Shown: in pieces, positions 1 to 12,100 of the stretch
Numbering within the stretch: position 1 is the stretch's first letter
How the letters are laid out: every line of letters begins with the position of its first letter
NCBI GenBank assembly: GCA_036172665.1
Contig: CM069880.1
Coordinates: forward strand, 2,234,501 to 2,298,500
Direction of reading: 5' to 3'
DNA from: Prosopocoilus inquinatus
Lineage: Eukaryota; Arthropoda; Insecta; Coleoptera; Lucanidae
Length of the DNA stretch: 64,000 bases
The notes under the pieces: generated by a model
The model's database searches: none
Told to the model about the DNA's origin: nothing
What the model saw: only the letters and a program-made list of their open reading frames with translations
Program-made: the position numbers and the translations under genes

Positions 1-149
1 CGTATTAGCGTTGTTCCTGTGCTGTATCTAATCGATCCTTACTTATCTATCATGTTATTTGATGTTTCGATGGACTCCAGTAACTCTGATGTGAGATACG
101 ACGTTTTCGGACGCAGCAGAAGATGGAAATAGTTTTAAACGAAACAACA
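1..149 (+). repeat. Reference monomer, 149 bp
   Basis: One full repeat unit, used here as the coordinate reference. In order it contains a weak dyad around the attagc core at 3-8, a conserved stretch cctgt.ctgtatctaatcga (16-35) with an ATCGAT (ClaI) site, a variable stretch (about 40-65), a conserved ggactccagtaac (72-84), gatgtgagatac (88-99), a variable stretch (about 100-125), and ggaaatagttttaaacgaaac with a TTTAAA (DraI) site. A hand count on a typical copy gives 60 G+C in 149 and 10 CpG. The length is close to the 147 bp of DNA on a nucleosome core. No recognised satellite family name can be attached from memory. Confidence 0.9.
65..81 (+). promoter_or_regulatory. CENP-B-box-like motif (weak, one of many)
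   Basis: tttcgatggactccagt fits the established CENP-B box core TTCG....A..CGGG at 7 of 9 fixed positions: TTCG, A, and the first and last of CGGG match; the middle GG is ca here. It recurs in every monomer that has gtttcgatgg and is destroyed in those with gtttggatgg or gtttggacgg. No binding can be claimed from sequence, and chance similarity is quite possible. Confidence 0.25.
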
Positions 150-289
150 CGTATTAGCGTTGTTCCTGTGATGTATCTAATCGATCCTTTCTCATCTATT
201 ATGTTATTTGACGTTTGGATGGACACCAGTAACTCTGATGTGAGATACGAAGTTCTCGGACGCAGCAGAAGCTGGAAATAGTTTTAAAC

Positions 290-315
290 GAAACAACACG
301 CATTAGCGTTGTTCC
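290..315 (+). repeat. Dyad at the monomer junction (example copy)
   Basis: gaaacaacacgcattagcgt followed by tgttcc can fold with aacaac against gttgtt and gc against gc, an atta loop and a 2-nt bulge (ac). It is found in all monomers; those with cgtatt instead of cgcatt lose one pair. The right half of this dyad is the start of the long-hairpin stem at the five hairpin inserts. Confidence 0.6.
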
Positions 316-3300
316 TGTGATGTATCTAATCGATCCTTACTCATCTATCATGTTATTTGGCGTTTCGATGGACTCCAGTAACTTTGATGTGAGATACGAC
401 GTTTTCGGACGCAGCAGAAGCTGGAAATAGTTTTAAACGAAACAACACGCATTAGCGATGTTCCTGTGATGTATCTAATCGATCCTTACTCATCTATCAT
501 GTTATTTTACGTTTGGATGGACTCCAGTAACTCTGATGTGAGATACGACGTTTTCGGACGCAGCAGAAGCTGGAAATAGTTTTAAACGAAACAACACGCA
601 TTAGCGATGTTCCTGTGATGTATCTAATCGATCCTTACTCATCTATCATGTTATTTTACGTTTGGATGGACTCCAGTAACTCTGATGTGAGACACAAAGT
701 TTTTGGACGCAGCAGAAGCTGGAAATAGTTTTAAACGAAACAACACGTATTAGCGTTGTTCCTGTGATGTATCTAATCGATCCTTACTTAGCTACTATGT
801 TATTTGACGTTTCGATGGACTCCGGTAACTCTAATGTGAGATACGAAATTTTCGGACGCAGCAGCAGCTGGAAATAGTTTTAAACGAAACAACACATATT
901 AGCGTTGTTCCTGTGATGTATCTAATCGATCCTTACTCATCTCTCATGTTATTTGACGTTTGGACGGACTCCAGTAATTCTGATGTGAGATACAAAGTTC
1001 TCGGACGCAGCAGAAGCTGGAAATAGTTTTGAACGAAACAACACGTATTAGCGTTGTTCCTGTGATGTATCTAATCGATCCTTACTTATCTACTATGTTA
1101 TTTGACATTTCGATGGACTCCAGTAACTCTGATGTGAGGTACGACGTTTTCGGACGCAGCAGAAGCTGGAAATAGTTTTAAACGAAACAACACGTATTAG
1201 CGTTGTTCCTGTACTGTATCTAATCGATCCTTACTTATCTATCATGTTATTTGACGTTTCGATGGACTCCAGTAACTATGATGTGAGATACGAAATTTCC
1301 GGACGCAGCAGAAGCTGGAAATAGTTTTAAACGAAACAACACGTATTAGCGTTGTTCCTGTGCTGTATCTAATCGATCCTTACTTATCTATCATGTTATT
1401 TGTCGTTTCGATGGACTCCAGTAACTCTGATGTGAGGTACGACGTTTTCGGACGCAGCAGAAGCTGGAAATAGTTTTAAACGAAACAACACGTATTAGCG
1501 TTGTTCCTGTGATGTATCTAATCGATCCTTTCTCATCTATTATGTTATTTGACGTTTGGATGGACTCCAGTAACTCTGATGTGAGATACGACGTTTTCGG
1601 ACGCAGCAGAAGCTGGAAATAGTTTTAAACGAAACAACACGCATTAGCGATGTTCCTGTGATGTATCTAATCGATCCTTACTCATCTATCATGTTATTTT
1701 ACGTTTGGATGGACTCCAGTAACTCTGATGTGAGATACAAAGTTTTTGGACGCAGCAGAAGCTGGAAATAGTTTTGAACGAAACAACACGTATTAGCGTT
1801 GTTCCTGTGATGTATCTAATCGATCCTTACTTAGCTACTGTGTTATTTGACGTTTCGATGGACTCCAGTATCTCTAATGTGAGATACGAAATTTTCGGAC
1901 GCAGCAGCAGCTGGAAATAGTTTTAAACGAAACAACACATATTAGCGTTGTTCCTGTGATGTATCTAATCGATCCTTACTCATCTATCATGTTATTTGGC
2001 GTTTCGATGGACTCCAGTAACTTTGATGTGAGATACGAAGTTCTCGGACGCAGCTGAAGCTGGAAATAGTTTTAAACGAAACAACACGTATTAGCGTTGT
2101 TCCTGTGATGTATCTAATCGATCCTTACTTAGCTATTATGTTATTTGACGTTTCGATGGACTCCAGTATCTCTAATGTGAGATACGAAATTTTCGGACGC
2201 AGCAGCAGCTGGAAATAGTTTTAAACGAAACAACACATATTAGCGTTGTTCCTGTGATGTATCTAATCGATCCTTACTCATCTCTCATGTTATTTGATGT
2301 TTGGACGGACTCCAGTAACTCTGATGTGAGATACAAAGTTCTCGGACGCAGCAGAAGCTGGAAATAGTTTTGAACGAAACAACACGTATTAGAGTTGTTC
2401 CTGTGATGTATCTAAACGATCCTTATTTATCTAACATGTTATTTGACGTTTCGATGGACTCCAGTATGTCTGATGTGAGATACAAAGTTTTTGGACGCAG
2501 CAGGAGCTGGAAATAGTTTTAAACGAAACAACACGTATTAGCGTTGTTCCTGTACTGTATCTAATCGATCCTTACTTATCTATCATGTTATTTGACGTTT
2601 CGATGGACTCCAGTAACTCTGATGTGAGATACGACGTTTTCGGACGCAGCAGAAGCTGGAAATAGTTTTAAAGGAAACAACACGCATTAGCGATGTTCCT
2701 GTGATGTATCTAATCGATCCTTACTCATCTATCATGTTATTTTACATTTGGATGGACTCCAGTAAGTCTGATGTGAGATACAAAGTTTTTGGACGCAGCA
2801 GCAGCTGGAAATAGTTTTAAACGAAACAACACGTATTAGCGTTGTTCCTGTGCTGTATCTAAACGATCCTTACTTATCTAACATGTTATTTGACGTTTGG
2901 ATGGACTCCAGTAACTCTAATGTGAGATACGAAATTTTCGGACGCAGCAGCAGCTGGAAATAGTTTTAAACGAAACAACACGCATTAGCGTTGTTCCTGT
3001 GATGTATCTAATCGATCCTTACTCATCTCTCATGTTATTTGGCGTTTCGATGGACTCCAGTAACTTTGATGTGAGTTACGAAGTTCTCGAACGCAGCTGA
3101 AGCTGGAAATAGTTTTAAACGAAACAACACGCATTAGCGTTGTTCCTGTGATGTATCTAATCGATCCTTACTCATCTATCATGTTACTTGGCGTTTCGAT
3201 GGACTCCAGTAACTTTGATGTGAGATACGAAGTTCTCGAACGCAGCTGAAGCTAGAAATAGTTTTAAACGGAACAACACGCATTAGCGTTGTTCCTGTGA

Positions 3301-3899
3301 TGTATCTAATCGATCCTTACTCATCTATCATGTTATTTTACGTTTGGATGGACTCCAGTAACTCTGATGTGAGATAGGACGTTTTCGGACGCATCAGAAG
3401 CTGGAAATAGTTTTAAACGAAACAACACGCATTAGCGATGTTCCTGTGATGTATCTAATCGAACCTTACTCATCTATCATGTTATTTTACGTTTGGATGG
3501 ACTCCAGTAACTCTAATGTGAGATACGACGTTTTCGGACGCAGCAGAAGCTGGAAATAGTTTTAAACGAAACAACACATATTAGCGTTGTTCCTGTGATG
3601 TATCTAATCGATCCTTACTCATCTATCATGTTATTTGACGTTTGGACGGACTCCAGTAACTCTGATGTGAGATACAAAGTTCTCGGACACAGCAGAAGCT
3701 GGAAATAGTTGGGAACGAAACAGCACGCATTAACGTTGTTCCTGTGATGTATCTAATCGATCCTTACTCATCTCTCATGTTATTTGGCGTTTCGATGGAC
3801 TCCAGTAACTTTGATGTGAGTTACGACGTTCTCGGACGCAGCTGAAGCTAGAAATAATTTTAAACGAAACAACACGCATTAGCGTTGTTCTGTGATGTA

Positions 3900-5414
3900 T
3901 CTAATCGATCCTTACTCATCTATCATGTTACTTGGCATTTCGATGGACTCCAGTAACTTTGATGTGAGATACGAAGTTCTCGGACGCAGCTGAAGCTACG
4001 AAGTTCTCGGACGCAGCTGAAGATAGAAATAGTTTTAAATTAAACAACACGCATTAGCGTTGTTCCTGTGATGTATCTAATCGTTCCTTACTCATCTATC
4101 ATGTTATTTGGCGTTTCGATAGACTCCAGTAACTTTGATGTGAGATACGAAGTTCTCGGACGCAGCTGAAGCTAGAAATAGTTTTAAACGAAACAACACG
4201 CATTAGCGTTGTTCCTGTGATGTATCTAATCGATCCTTACTCATCTCTCATGTTATTTGGCGTTTCGATGGACTCCAGTAACTCTGATGTGAGATACAAA
4301 GTTCTCGGACGCAGCAGAAGCTGGAAATAGTTTTGAACGAAACAACACGTATTAGCGTTGTTCCTGTGATGTATCTAATCGATCCTTACTTATCTACTAT
4401 GTTATTTGACGTTTCGATGGACTCCAGTAACTATGATGTGAGATACGAAATTTCCGGACGCAGCAGAAGCTGGAAATAGTTTTAAACAAAACAACACGCA
4501 TTAGCGTTGTTCCTGTGATGTATCTAATCGATCCTTACTCATCTCTCATGTTATTTGGCGTTTCGATGGACTCCAGTAACTTTTATGTGAGTTACGAAGT
4601 TCTCGGACGCAGCTGAAGCTAGAAATAGTTTTAAAGGAAACAACACGCATTAGCGTTGTTCCTGTGATGTATCTAATCGATCCTTACTCATCTATCATGT
4701 TATTTGGCGTTTCGATAGACTCCAGTAACTTTGATGTGAGATACGAAGTTCTCGGACGCAGCTGAAGCTAGAAATAGTTTTAAACGAAACAACACGCATT
4801 AGCGTTGTTCCTGTGATGTATCTAATCGATCCTTACTCATCTATTATGTTATTTGGCGTTTCGATGAACTCCAGTAACTCTGATGTGAGATACAAAGTTC
4901 TCGGACGCAGCAGAAGCTGGAAATAGTTTTGAACGAAACAACACGTATTAGCGTTGTTCCTGTGATGTATCTAAACGATCCTTATTTATCTAACATGTTA
5001 TTTGACGTTTGGATGGACCCCAGTAACTCTGATGTGAGATACAAAGTTTTTGGACGCAGCAGGAGCTGGAAATAGTTTTAAACGAAACAACACGTATTAG
5101 CGTTGTTCCTGTGCTGTATCTAATCGATCCTTACTTATCTATCATGTTATTTTAGGTTTGGATGGACTCCTGTAACTGATGTGAGATACGACGTTTTCGG
5201 ACGCAGCAGAAGCTGGAAATAGTTTTAAACGAAACAACACGTATTAGCGATGTTCCTGTGATGTATCTAATCGATCCTTACTCATCTATCATGTTATTTT
5301 ACGTTTGGATGGACTCCAGTAACTCTAATGTGAGATACGAAGTTCTCGGACGCAGCTGAAGCTGGAAATAGTTTTAAACGAAACAACACGTATCAGCGTT
5401 GTTCCTGTGATGTA
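3900..5414 (+). repeat. 1515-bp subunit, copy 1
   Basis: Ten monomers plus 25 bp: a 27-bp internal duplication near 3991 (+27) and a 2-bp deletion in cctgtaactgatg near 5171 (-2). Directly followed by a second copy. Copy 1 begins just after a monomer with a 1-bp deletion (gttgttctgtg near 3886), which is also present near 10938 in unit A2. Confidence 0.85.
3972..4025 (+). repeat. 27-bp tandem duplication inside a monomer
   Basis: The segment cgaagttctcggacgcagct and the next seven bases (gaag..a) occur twice in succession, so this monomer is 176 bp. The second copy ends in gaagata instead of gaagcta. The same lesion is found at about 5487-5540 and 11024-11077, always followed by the variant ttttaaattaaac. 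That makes it a good marker of common descent. Confidence 0.9.
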
Positions 5415-6929
5415 TCTAATCGATCCTTACTCATCTATCATGTTACTTGGCATTTCGATGGACTCCAGTAACTTTGATGTGAGATACGAAGTTCTCGGAC
5501 GCAGCTGAAGCTACGAAGTTCTCGGACGCAGCTGAAGATAGAAATAGTTTTAAATTAAACAACACGCATTAGCGTTGTTCCTGTGATGTATCTAATCGTT
5601 CCTTACTCATCTATCATGTTATTTGGCGTTTCGATAGACTCCAGTAACTTTGATGTGAGATACGAAGTTCTCGGACGCAGCTGAAGCTAGAAATAGTTTT
5701 AAACGAAACAACACGCATTAGCGTTGTTCCTGTGATGTATCTAATCGATCCTTACTCATCTCTCATGTTATTTGGCGTTTCGATGGACTCCAGTAACTCT
5801 GATGTGAGATACAAAGTTCTCGGACGCAGCAGAAGCTGGAAATAGTTTTGAACGAAACAACACGTATTAGCGTTGTTCCTGTGATGTATCTAATCGATCC
5901 TTACTTATCTACTATGTTATTTGACGTTTCGATGGACTCCAGTAACTATGATGTGAGATACGAAATTTCCGGACGCAGCAGAAGCTGGAAATAGTTTTAA
6001 ACAAAACAACACGCATTAGCGTTGTTCCTGTGATGTATCTAATCGATCCTTACTCATCTCTCATGTTATTTGGCGTTTCGATGGACTCCAGTAACTTTTA
6101 TGTGAGTTACGAAGTTCTCGGACGCAGCTGAAGCTAGAAATAGTTTTAAAGGAAACAACACGCATTAGCGTTGTTCCTGTGATGTATCTAATCGATCCTT
6201 ACTCATCTATCATGTTATTTGGCGTTTCGATAGACTCCAGTAACTTTGATGTGAGATACGAAGTTCTCGGACGCAGCTGAAGCTAGAAATAGTTTTAAAC
6301 GAAACAACACGCATTAGCGTTGTTCCTGTGATGTATCTAATCGATCCTTACTCATCTATTATGTTATTTGGCGTTTCGATGAACTCCAGTAACTCTGATG
6401 TGAGATACAAAGTTCTCGGACGCAGCAGAAGCTGGAAATAGTTTTGAACGAAACAACACGTATTAGCGTTGTTCCTGTGATGTATCTAAACGATCCTTAT
6501 TTATCTAACATGTTATTTGACGTTTGGATGGACCCCAGTAACTCTGATGTGAGATACAAAGTTTTTGGACGCAGCAGGAGCTGGAAATAGTTTTAAACGA
6601 AACAACACGTATTAGCGTTGTTCCTGTGCTGTATCTAATCGATCCTTACTTATCTATCATGTTATTTTAGGTTTGGATGGACTCCTGTAACTGATGTGAG
6701 ATACGACGTTTTCGGACGCAGCAGAAGCTGGAAATAGTTTTAAACGAAACAACACGTATTAGCGATGTTCCTGTGATGTATCTAATCGATCCTTACTCAT
6801 CTATCATGTTATTTTACGTTTGGATGGACTCCAGTAACTCTAATGTGAGATACGAAGTTCTCGGACGCAGCTGAAGCTGGAAATAGTTTTAAACGAAACA
6901 ACACGTATCAGCGTTGTTCCTGTGATGTA
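5415..6929 (+). repeat. 1515-bp subunit, copy 2
   Basis: Tandem copy of 3900-5414. The 27-bp duplication recurs at 5506 and the 2-bp deletion near 6685. At its right edge the sequence changes from gttacttggcatttcg (copy 1 style, 3928 and 5443) to gttatttggcgtttcg (near 6957), which marks the crossover point. Unit A2 has only one such subunit. Confidence 0.85.
5487..5540 (+). repeat. 27-bp tandem duplication inside a monomer, second copy
   Basis: Same lesion as at 3972-4025, 1515 bp downstream, with the same gaagata ending and the same following ttttaaattaaac variant. Confidence 0.9.
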
Positions 6930-9151
6930 TCTAATCGATCCTTACTCATCTATCATGTTATTTGGCGTTTCGATGGACTCCAGTAACTTTGATGTGAGAT
7001 ACGAAGTTCTCGGACGCAGCTGAAGCTGGAAATAGTTTTAAACGAAACAACACGTATCAGCGTTGTTCCTGTGATGTATCTAATCGATCCTTACTTAGCT
7101 ACTATGTTATTTGACGTTTCGATGGACTCCAGTAACTCTAATGTGAGATACGAAATTTTCGGACGCAGCAGCAGCTGGAAATGGTTTTAAACGAAACAAC
7201 ACATATTAGCGTTGTTCCTGTGATGTATCTAATCGATCCTTACTCATCTTTCATATTATTTGACGTTTGGACGGACTCCAGTAACTCTGATGTGAGATAC
7301 AAAGTTCTTCGACGCAGCAGAAGCTGGAAATAGTTTTGAACGAAACAACACGTATTAGCGTTGTTCCTGTGATGTATCTAAACGATCCTTATTTATCTAA
7401 CATGTTATTTGACGTTTCGATGGACTCCAGTAAGTCTGATGTGAGATACAAAGTTTTTGGACGCAGCAGGAGCTGGAAATAGTTTTAAACGAAACAACAC
7501 GTATTAGCGTTGTTCCTGTACTGTATCTAATCGATCCTTACTTATCTATCATGTTATTTGACGTTTCGATGGACTCCAGTAACTCTGATGTGAGATACGA
7601 CGTTTTCGGACGCAGCAGAAGCTGGAAATAGTTTTAAACGAAACAACACGCATTAGCGATGTTCCTGTGATGTATCTAATCGATCCTTACTCATCTATCA
7701 TCTTATTTTACGTTTGGATGGACTCCAGTAAGTCTGATGTGAGATACGACGTTTTCGGACGCAGCAGAAGCTGGAAATAGTTTTAAACGAAACAACACGT
7801 ATTAGCGTTGTTCCTGTGATGTATCTAAACGATCCTTATTTATCTAACATGTTATTTGACGTTTCGATGGACTCCAGTAAGTCTGATGTGAGATACAAAG
7901 TTCTCGGACACAGCAGAAGCTGGAAATAGTTTTGAACGAAACAGCACGTATTAGCGTTGTTCCTGTGATGTATCTAAACGATCCTTACTTATCTAACATG
8001 TTATTTGACGTTTGGATGGACTCCAGTAACTCTAATGTGAGATACGAAATTTTCGGACGCAGCAGCAGCTGGAAATAGTTTTAAACGAAACAACACGCAT
8101 TAGCGTTGTTCCTGTGATGTATCTAATCGATCCTTACTCATCTCTCATGTTATTTGGCGTTTCGATGGACTCCAGTAACTTTGATGTGAGTTACGAAGTT
8201 CTCGGACGCAGCTGAAGCTAGAAATAGTTTTAAAGCAAACAACACGCATTAGCGTTGTTCCTGTGATGTATCTAATCGATCCTTACTCATCTATCATGTT
8301 ATTTGACGTTTCGATGGACTCCAGTAACTCTGATGTGAGATACGACGTTTACGGACGCAGCAGAAGCTGGAAATAGTTTTAAACGAAACAACACGCATTA
8401 GCGTTGTTCCTGTGATGTATCTAATCGATCCTTACTCATCTATCATGTTATTTGGCGTTTCGATGGACTCCAGTAACTTTGATGTGAGATACGAAGTTCT
8501 CGGACGCAGCAGAAGCTGGAGGTAGTTTAGAACGAAACAACACGTATTAGCGTTGTTCCTGTGATGTATCTAATCGATCCTTACTTAGCTACTATGTTAT
8601 TTGACGTTTCGATGGACTCCAGTAACTCTGATGTGAGATACGACGTTTACGGACGCAGCACAAGCTGGAAATAGTTTTAAACGAAACAACACGCATTAGC
8701 GTTGTTCCTGTGATGTATCTAATTGATCCTTACTCATCTATCATGTTATTTGGCGTTTCGATGGACTCCAGTAACTCTGATGTGAGATACGACGTTTACG
8801 GACGCAGCAGAAGCTGGAAATAGTTTTAAACGAAACAACACGCATTAGCGTTGTTCCTGTGATGTATCTAATCGATCCTTACTCATCTCTCATGTTATTT
8901 GGCGTTTCGATGGACTCCAGTAACTTTAATGTGAGTTACGAAGTTCTCGGACGCAGCTGAAGCTAGAAATAGTTTTAAAGGAAACAACACGCATTAGCGT
9001 TGTTCCTGTGATGTATCTAATCGATCCTTACTCATCTATCATGTTATTTGGCGTTTCGATAGACTCCAGTAACTTTGATGTGAGATACGAAGTTCTCGGA
9101 CACAGCTGAAGCTAGAAATAGTTTTAAACGAAACAACACGCATTAGCGTTG

Positions 9152-12100
9152 TTCCTGTGATGTATCTAATCGATCCTTACTTAGCTATTATGTTATTTGA
9201 CGTTTCGATGGACTCCAGTATCTCTAATGTGAGATACGAAATTTTCGGACGCAGCAGCAGCTGGAAATAGTTTTAAACGAAACAACACATATTAGCGTTG
9301 TTCCTGTGATGTATCTAATCGATCCTTACTCATCTCTCATGTTATTTGATGTTTGGACGGACTCCAGTAACTCTGATGTGAGATACAAAGTTCTCGGACG
9401 CAGCAGAAGCTGGAAATAGTTTTGAACGAAACAACACGTATTAGAGTTGTTCCTGTGATGTATCTAAACGATCCTTATTTATCTAACATGTTATTTGACG
9501 TTTCGATGGACTCCAGTAAGTCTGATGTGAGATACAAAGTTTTTGGACGCAGCAGGAGCTGGAAATAGTTTTAAACGAAACAACACGTATTAGCGTTGTT
9601 CCTGTACTGTATCTAATCGATCCTTACTTATCTATCATGTTATTTGACGTTTCGATGGACTCCAGTAACTCTGATGTGAGATACGACGTTTTCGGACGCA
9701 GCAGAAGCTGGAAATAGTTTTAAAGGAAACAACACGCATTAGCGATGTTCCTGTGATGTATCTAATCGATCCTTACTCATCTATCATGTTATTTTACATT
9801 TGGATGGACTCCAGTAAGTCTGATGTGAGATACAAAGTTTTTGGACGCAGCAGCAGCTGGAAATAGTTTTAAACGAAACAACACGTATTAGCGTTGTTCC
9901 TGTGCTGTATCTAAACGATCCTTACTTATCTAACATGTTATTTGACGTTTGGATGGACTCCAGTAACTCTAATGTGAGATACGAAATTTTCGGACGCAGC
10001 AGCAGCTGGAAATAGTTTTAAACGAAACAACACGCATTAGCGTTGTTCCTGTGATGTATCTAATCGATCCTTACTCATCTCTCATGTTATTTGGCGTTTC
10101 GATGGACTCCAGTAACTTTGATGTGAGTTACGAAGTTCTCGAACGCAGCTGAAGCTGGAAATAGTTTTAAACGAAACAACACGCATTAGCGTTGTTCCTG
10201 TGATGTATCTAATCGATCCTTACTCATCTATCATGTTACTTGGCGTTTCGATGGACTCCAGTAACTTTGATGTGAGATACGAAGTTCTCGAACGCAGCTG
10301 AAGCTAGAAATAGTTTTAAACGGAACAACACGCATTAGCGTTGTTCCTGTGATGTATCTAATCGATCCTTACTCATCTATCATGTTATTTTACGTTTGGA
10401 TGGACTCCAGTAACTCTGATGTGAGATAGGACGTTTTCGGACGCATCAGAAGCTGGAAATAGTTTTAAACGAAACAACACGCATTAGCGATGTTCCTGTG
10501 ATGTATCTAATCGAACCTTACTCATCTATCATGTTATTTTACGTTTGGATGGACTCCAGTAACTCTAATGTGAGATACGACGTTTTCGGACGCAGCAGAA
10601 GCTGGAAATAGTTTTAAACGAAACAACACATATTAGCGTTGTTCCTGTGATGTATCTAATCGATCCTTACTCATCTATCATGTTATTTGACGTTTGGACG
10701 GACTCCAGTAACTCTGATGTGAGATACAAAGTTCTCGGACACAGCAGAAGCTGGAAATAGTTGGGAACGAAACAGCACGCATTAACGTTGTTCCTGTGAT
10801 GTATCTAATCGATCCTTACTCATCTCTCATGTTATTTGGCGTTTCGATGGACTCCAGTAACTTTGATGTGAGTTACGACGTTCTCGGACGCAGCTGAAGC
10901 TAGAAATAGTTTTAAACGAAACAACACGCATTAGCGTTGTTCTGTGATGTATCTAATCGATCCTTACTCATCTATCATGTTACTTGGCATTTCGATGGAC
11001 TCCAGTAACTTTGATGTGAGATACGAAGTTCTCGGACGCAGCTGAAGCTACGAAGTTCTCGGACGCAGCTGAAGATAGAAATAGTTTTAAATTAAACAAC
11101 ACGCATTAGCGTTGTTCCTGTGATGTATCTAATCGTTCCTTACTCATCTATCATGTTATTTGGCGTTTCGATAGACTCCAGTAACTTTGATGTGAGATAC
11201 GAAGTTCTCGGACGCAGCTGAAGCTAGAAATAGTTTTAAACGAAACAACACGCATTAGCGTTGTTCCTGTGATGTATCTAATCGATCCTTACTCATCTCT
11301 CATGTTATTTGGCGTTTCGATGGACTCCAGTAACTCTGATGTGAGATACAAAGTTCTCGGACGCAGCAGAAGCTGGAAATAGTTTTGAACGAAACAACAC
11401 GTATTAGCGTTGTTCCTGTGATGTATCTAATCGATCCTTACTTATCTACTATGTTATTTGACGTTTCGATGGACTCCAGTAACTATGATGTGAGATACGA
11501 AATTTCCGGACGCAGCAGAAGCTGGAAATAGTTTTAAACAAAACAACACGCATTAGCGTTGTTCCTGTGATGTATCTAATCGATCCTTACTCATCTCTCA
11601 TGTTATTTGGCGTTTCGATGGACTCCAGTAACTTTTATGTGAGTTACGAAGTTCTCGGACGCAGCTGAAGCTAGAAATAGTTTTAAAGGAAACAACACGC
11701 ATTAGCGTTGTTCCTGTGATGTATCTAATCGATCCTTACTCATCTATCATGTTATTTGGCGTTTCGATAGACTCCAGTAACTTTGATGTGAGATACGAAG
11801 TTCTCGGACGCAGCTGAAGCTAGAAATAGTTTTAAACGAAACAACACGCATTAGCGTTGTTCCTGTGATGTATCTAATCGATCCTTACTCATCTATTATG
11901 TTATTTGGCGTTTCGATGAACTCCAGTAACTCTGATGTGAGATACAAAGTTCTCGGACGCAGCAGAAGCTGGAAATAGTTTTGAACGAAACAACACGTAT
12001 TAGCGTTGTTCCTGTGATGTATCTAAACGATCCTTATTTATCTAACATGTTATTTGACGTTTGGATGGACCCCAGTAACTCTGATGTGAGATACAAAGTT

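Larger units (their letters stand above)
1..950 (+). repeat. Left end of block A, related to 14974-15930
   Basis: This stretch matches 14974 onward at an offset of 14973 bp. Shared rare variants include tttctcatctattatg with ggacaccag (181-226 and 15154-15199) and agtaattctgatg near 975 and 15946. Agreement weakens after about 700: 15661-15680 has a 2-bp deletion and different flanking variants. It therefore looks like an older duplicate of the segment just after the second higher-order unit. No gene is present. Confidence 0.7.
2100..9151 (+). repeat. Higher-order unit A1 (7052 bp)
   Basis: Diagnostic variants recur 7052 bp further on: ttagctattatg at 2129 and 9181, and the 27-bp internal duplication at 3991 and 11043. 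The two copies are nearly identical. Differences I noticed include agtatgtc against agtaagtc near 2464/9516, and aataatttt against aatagtttt near 3853/10905. A1 is longer than A2 by exactly 1515 bp because it carries an extra tandem copy of a 10-monomer subunit (3900-6929). The left edge is set where near-identity to 9152 onward begins. Confidence 0.85.
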
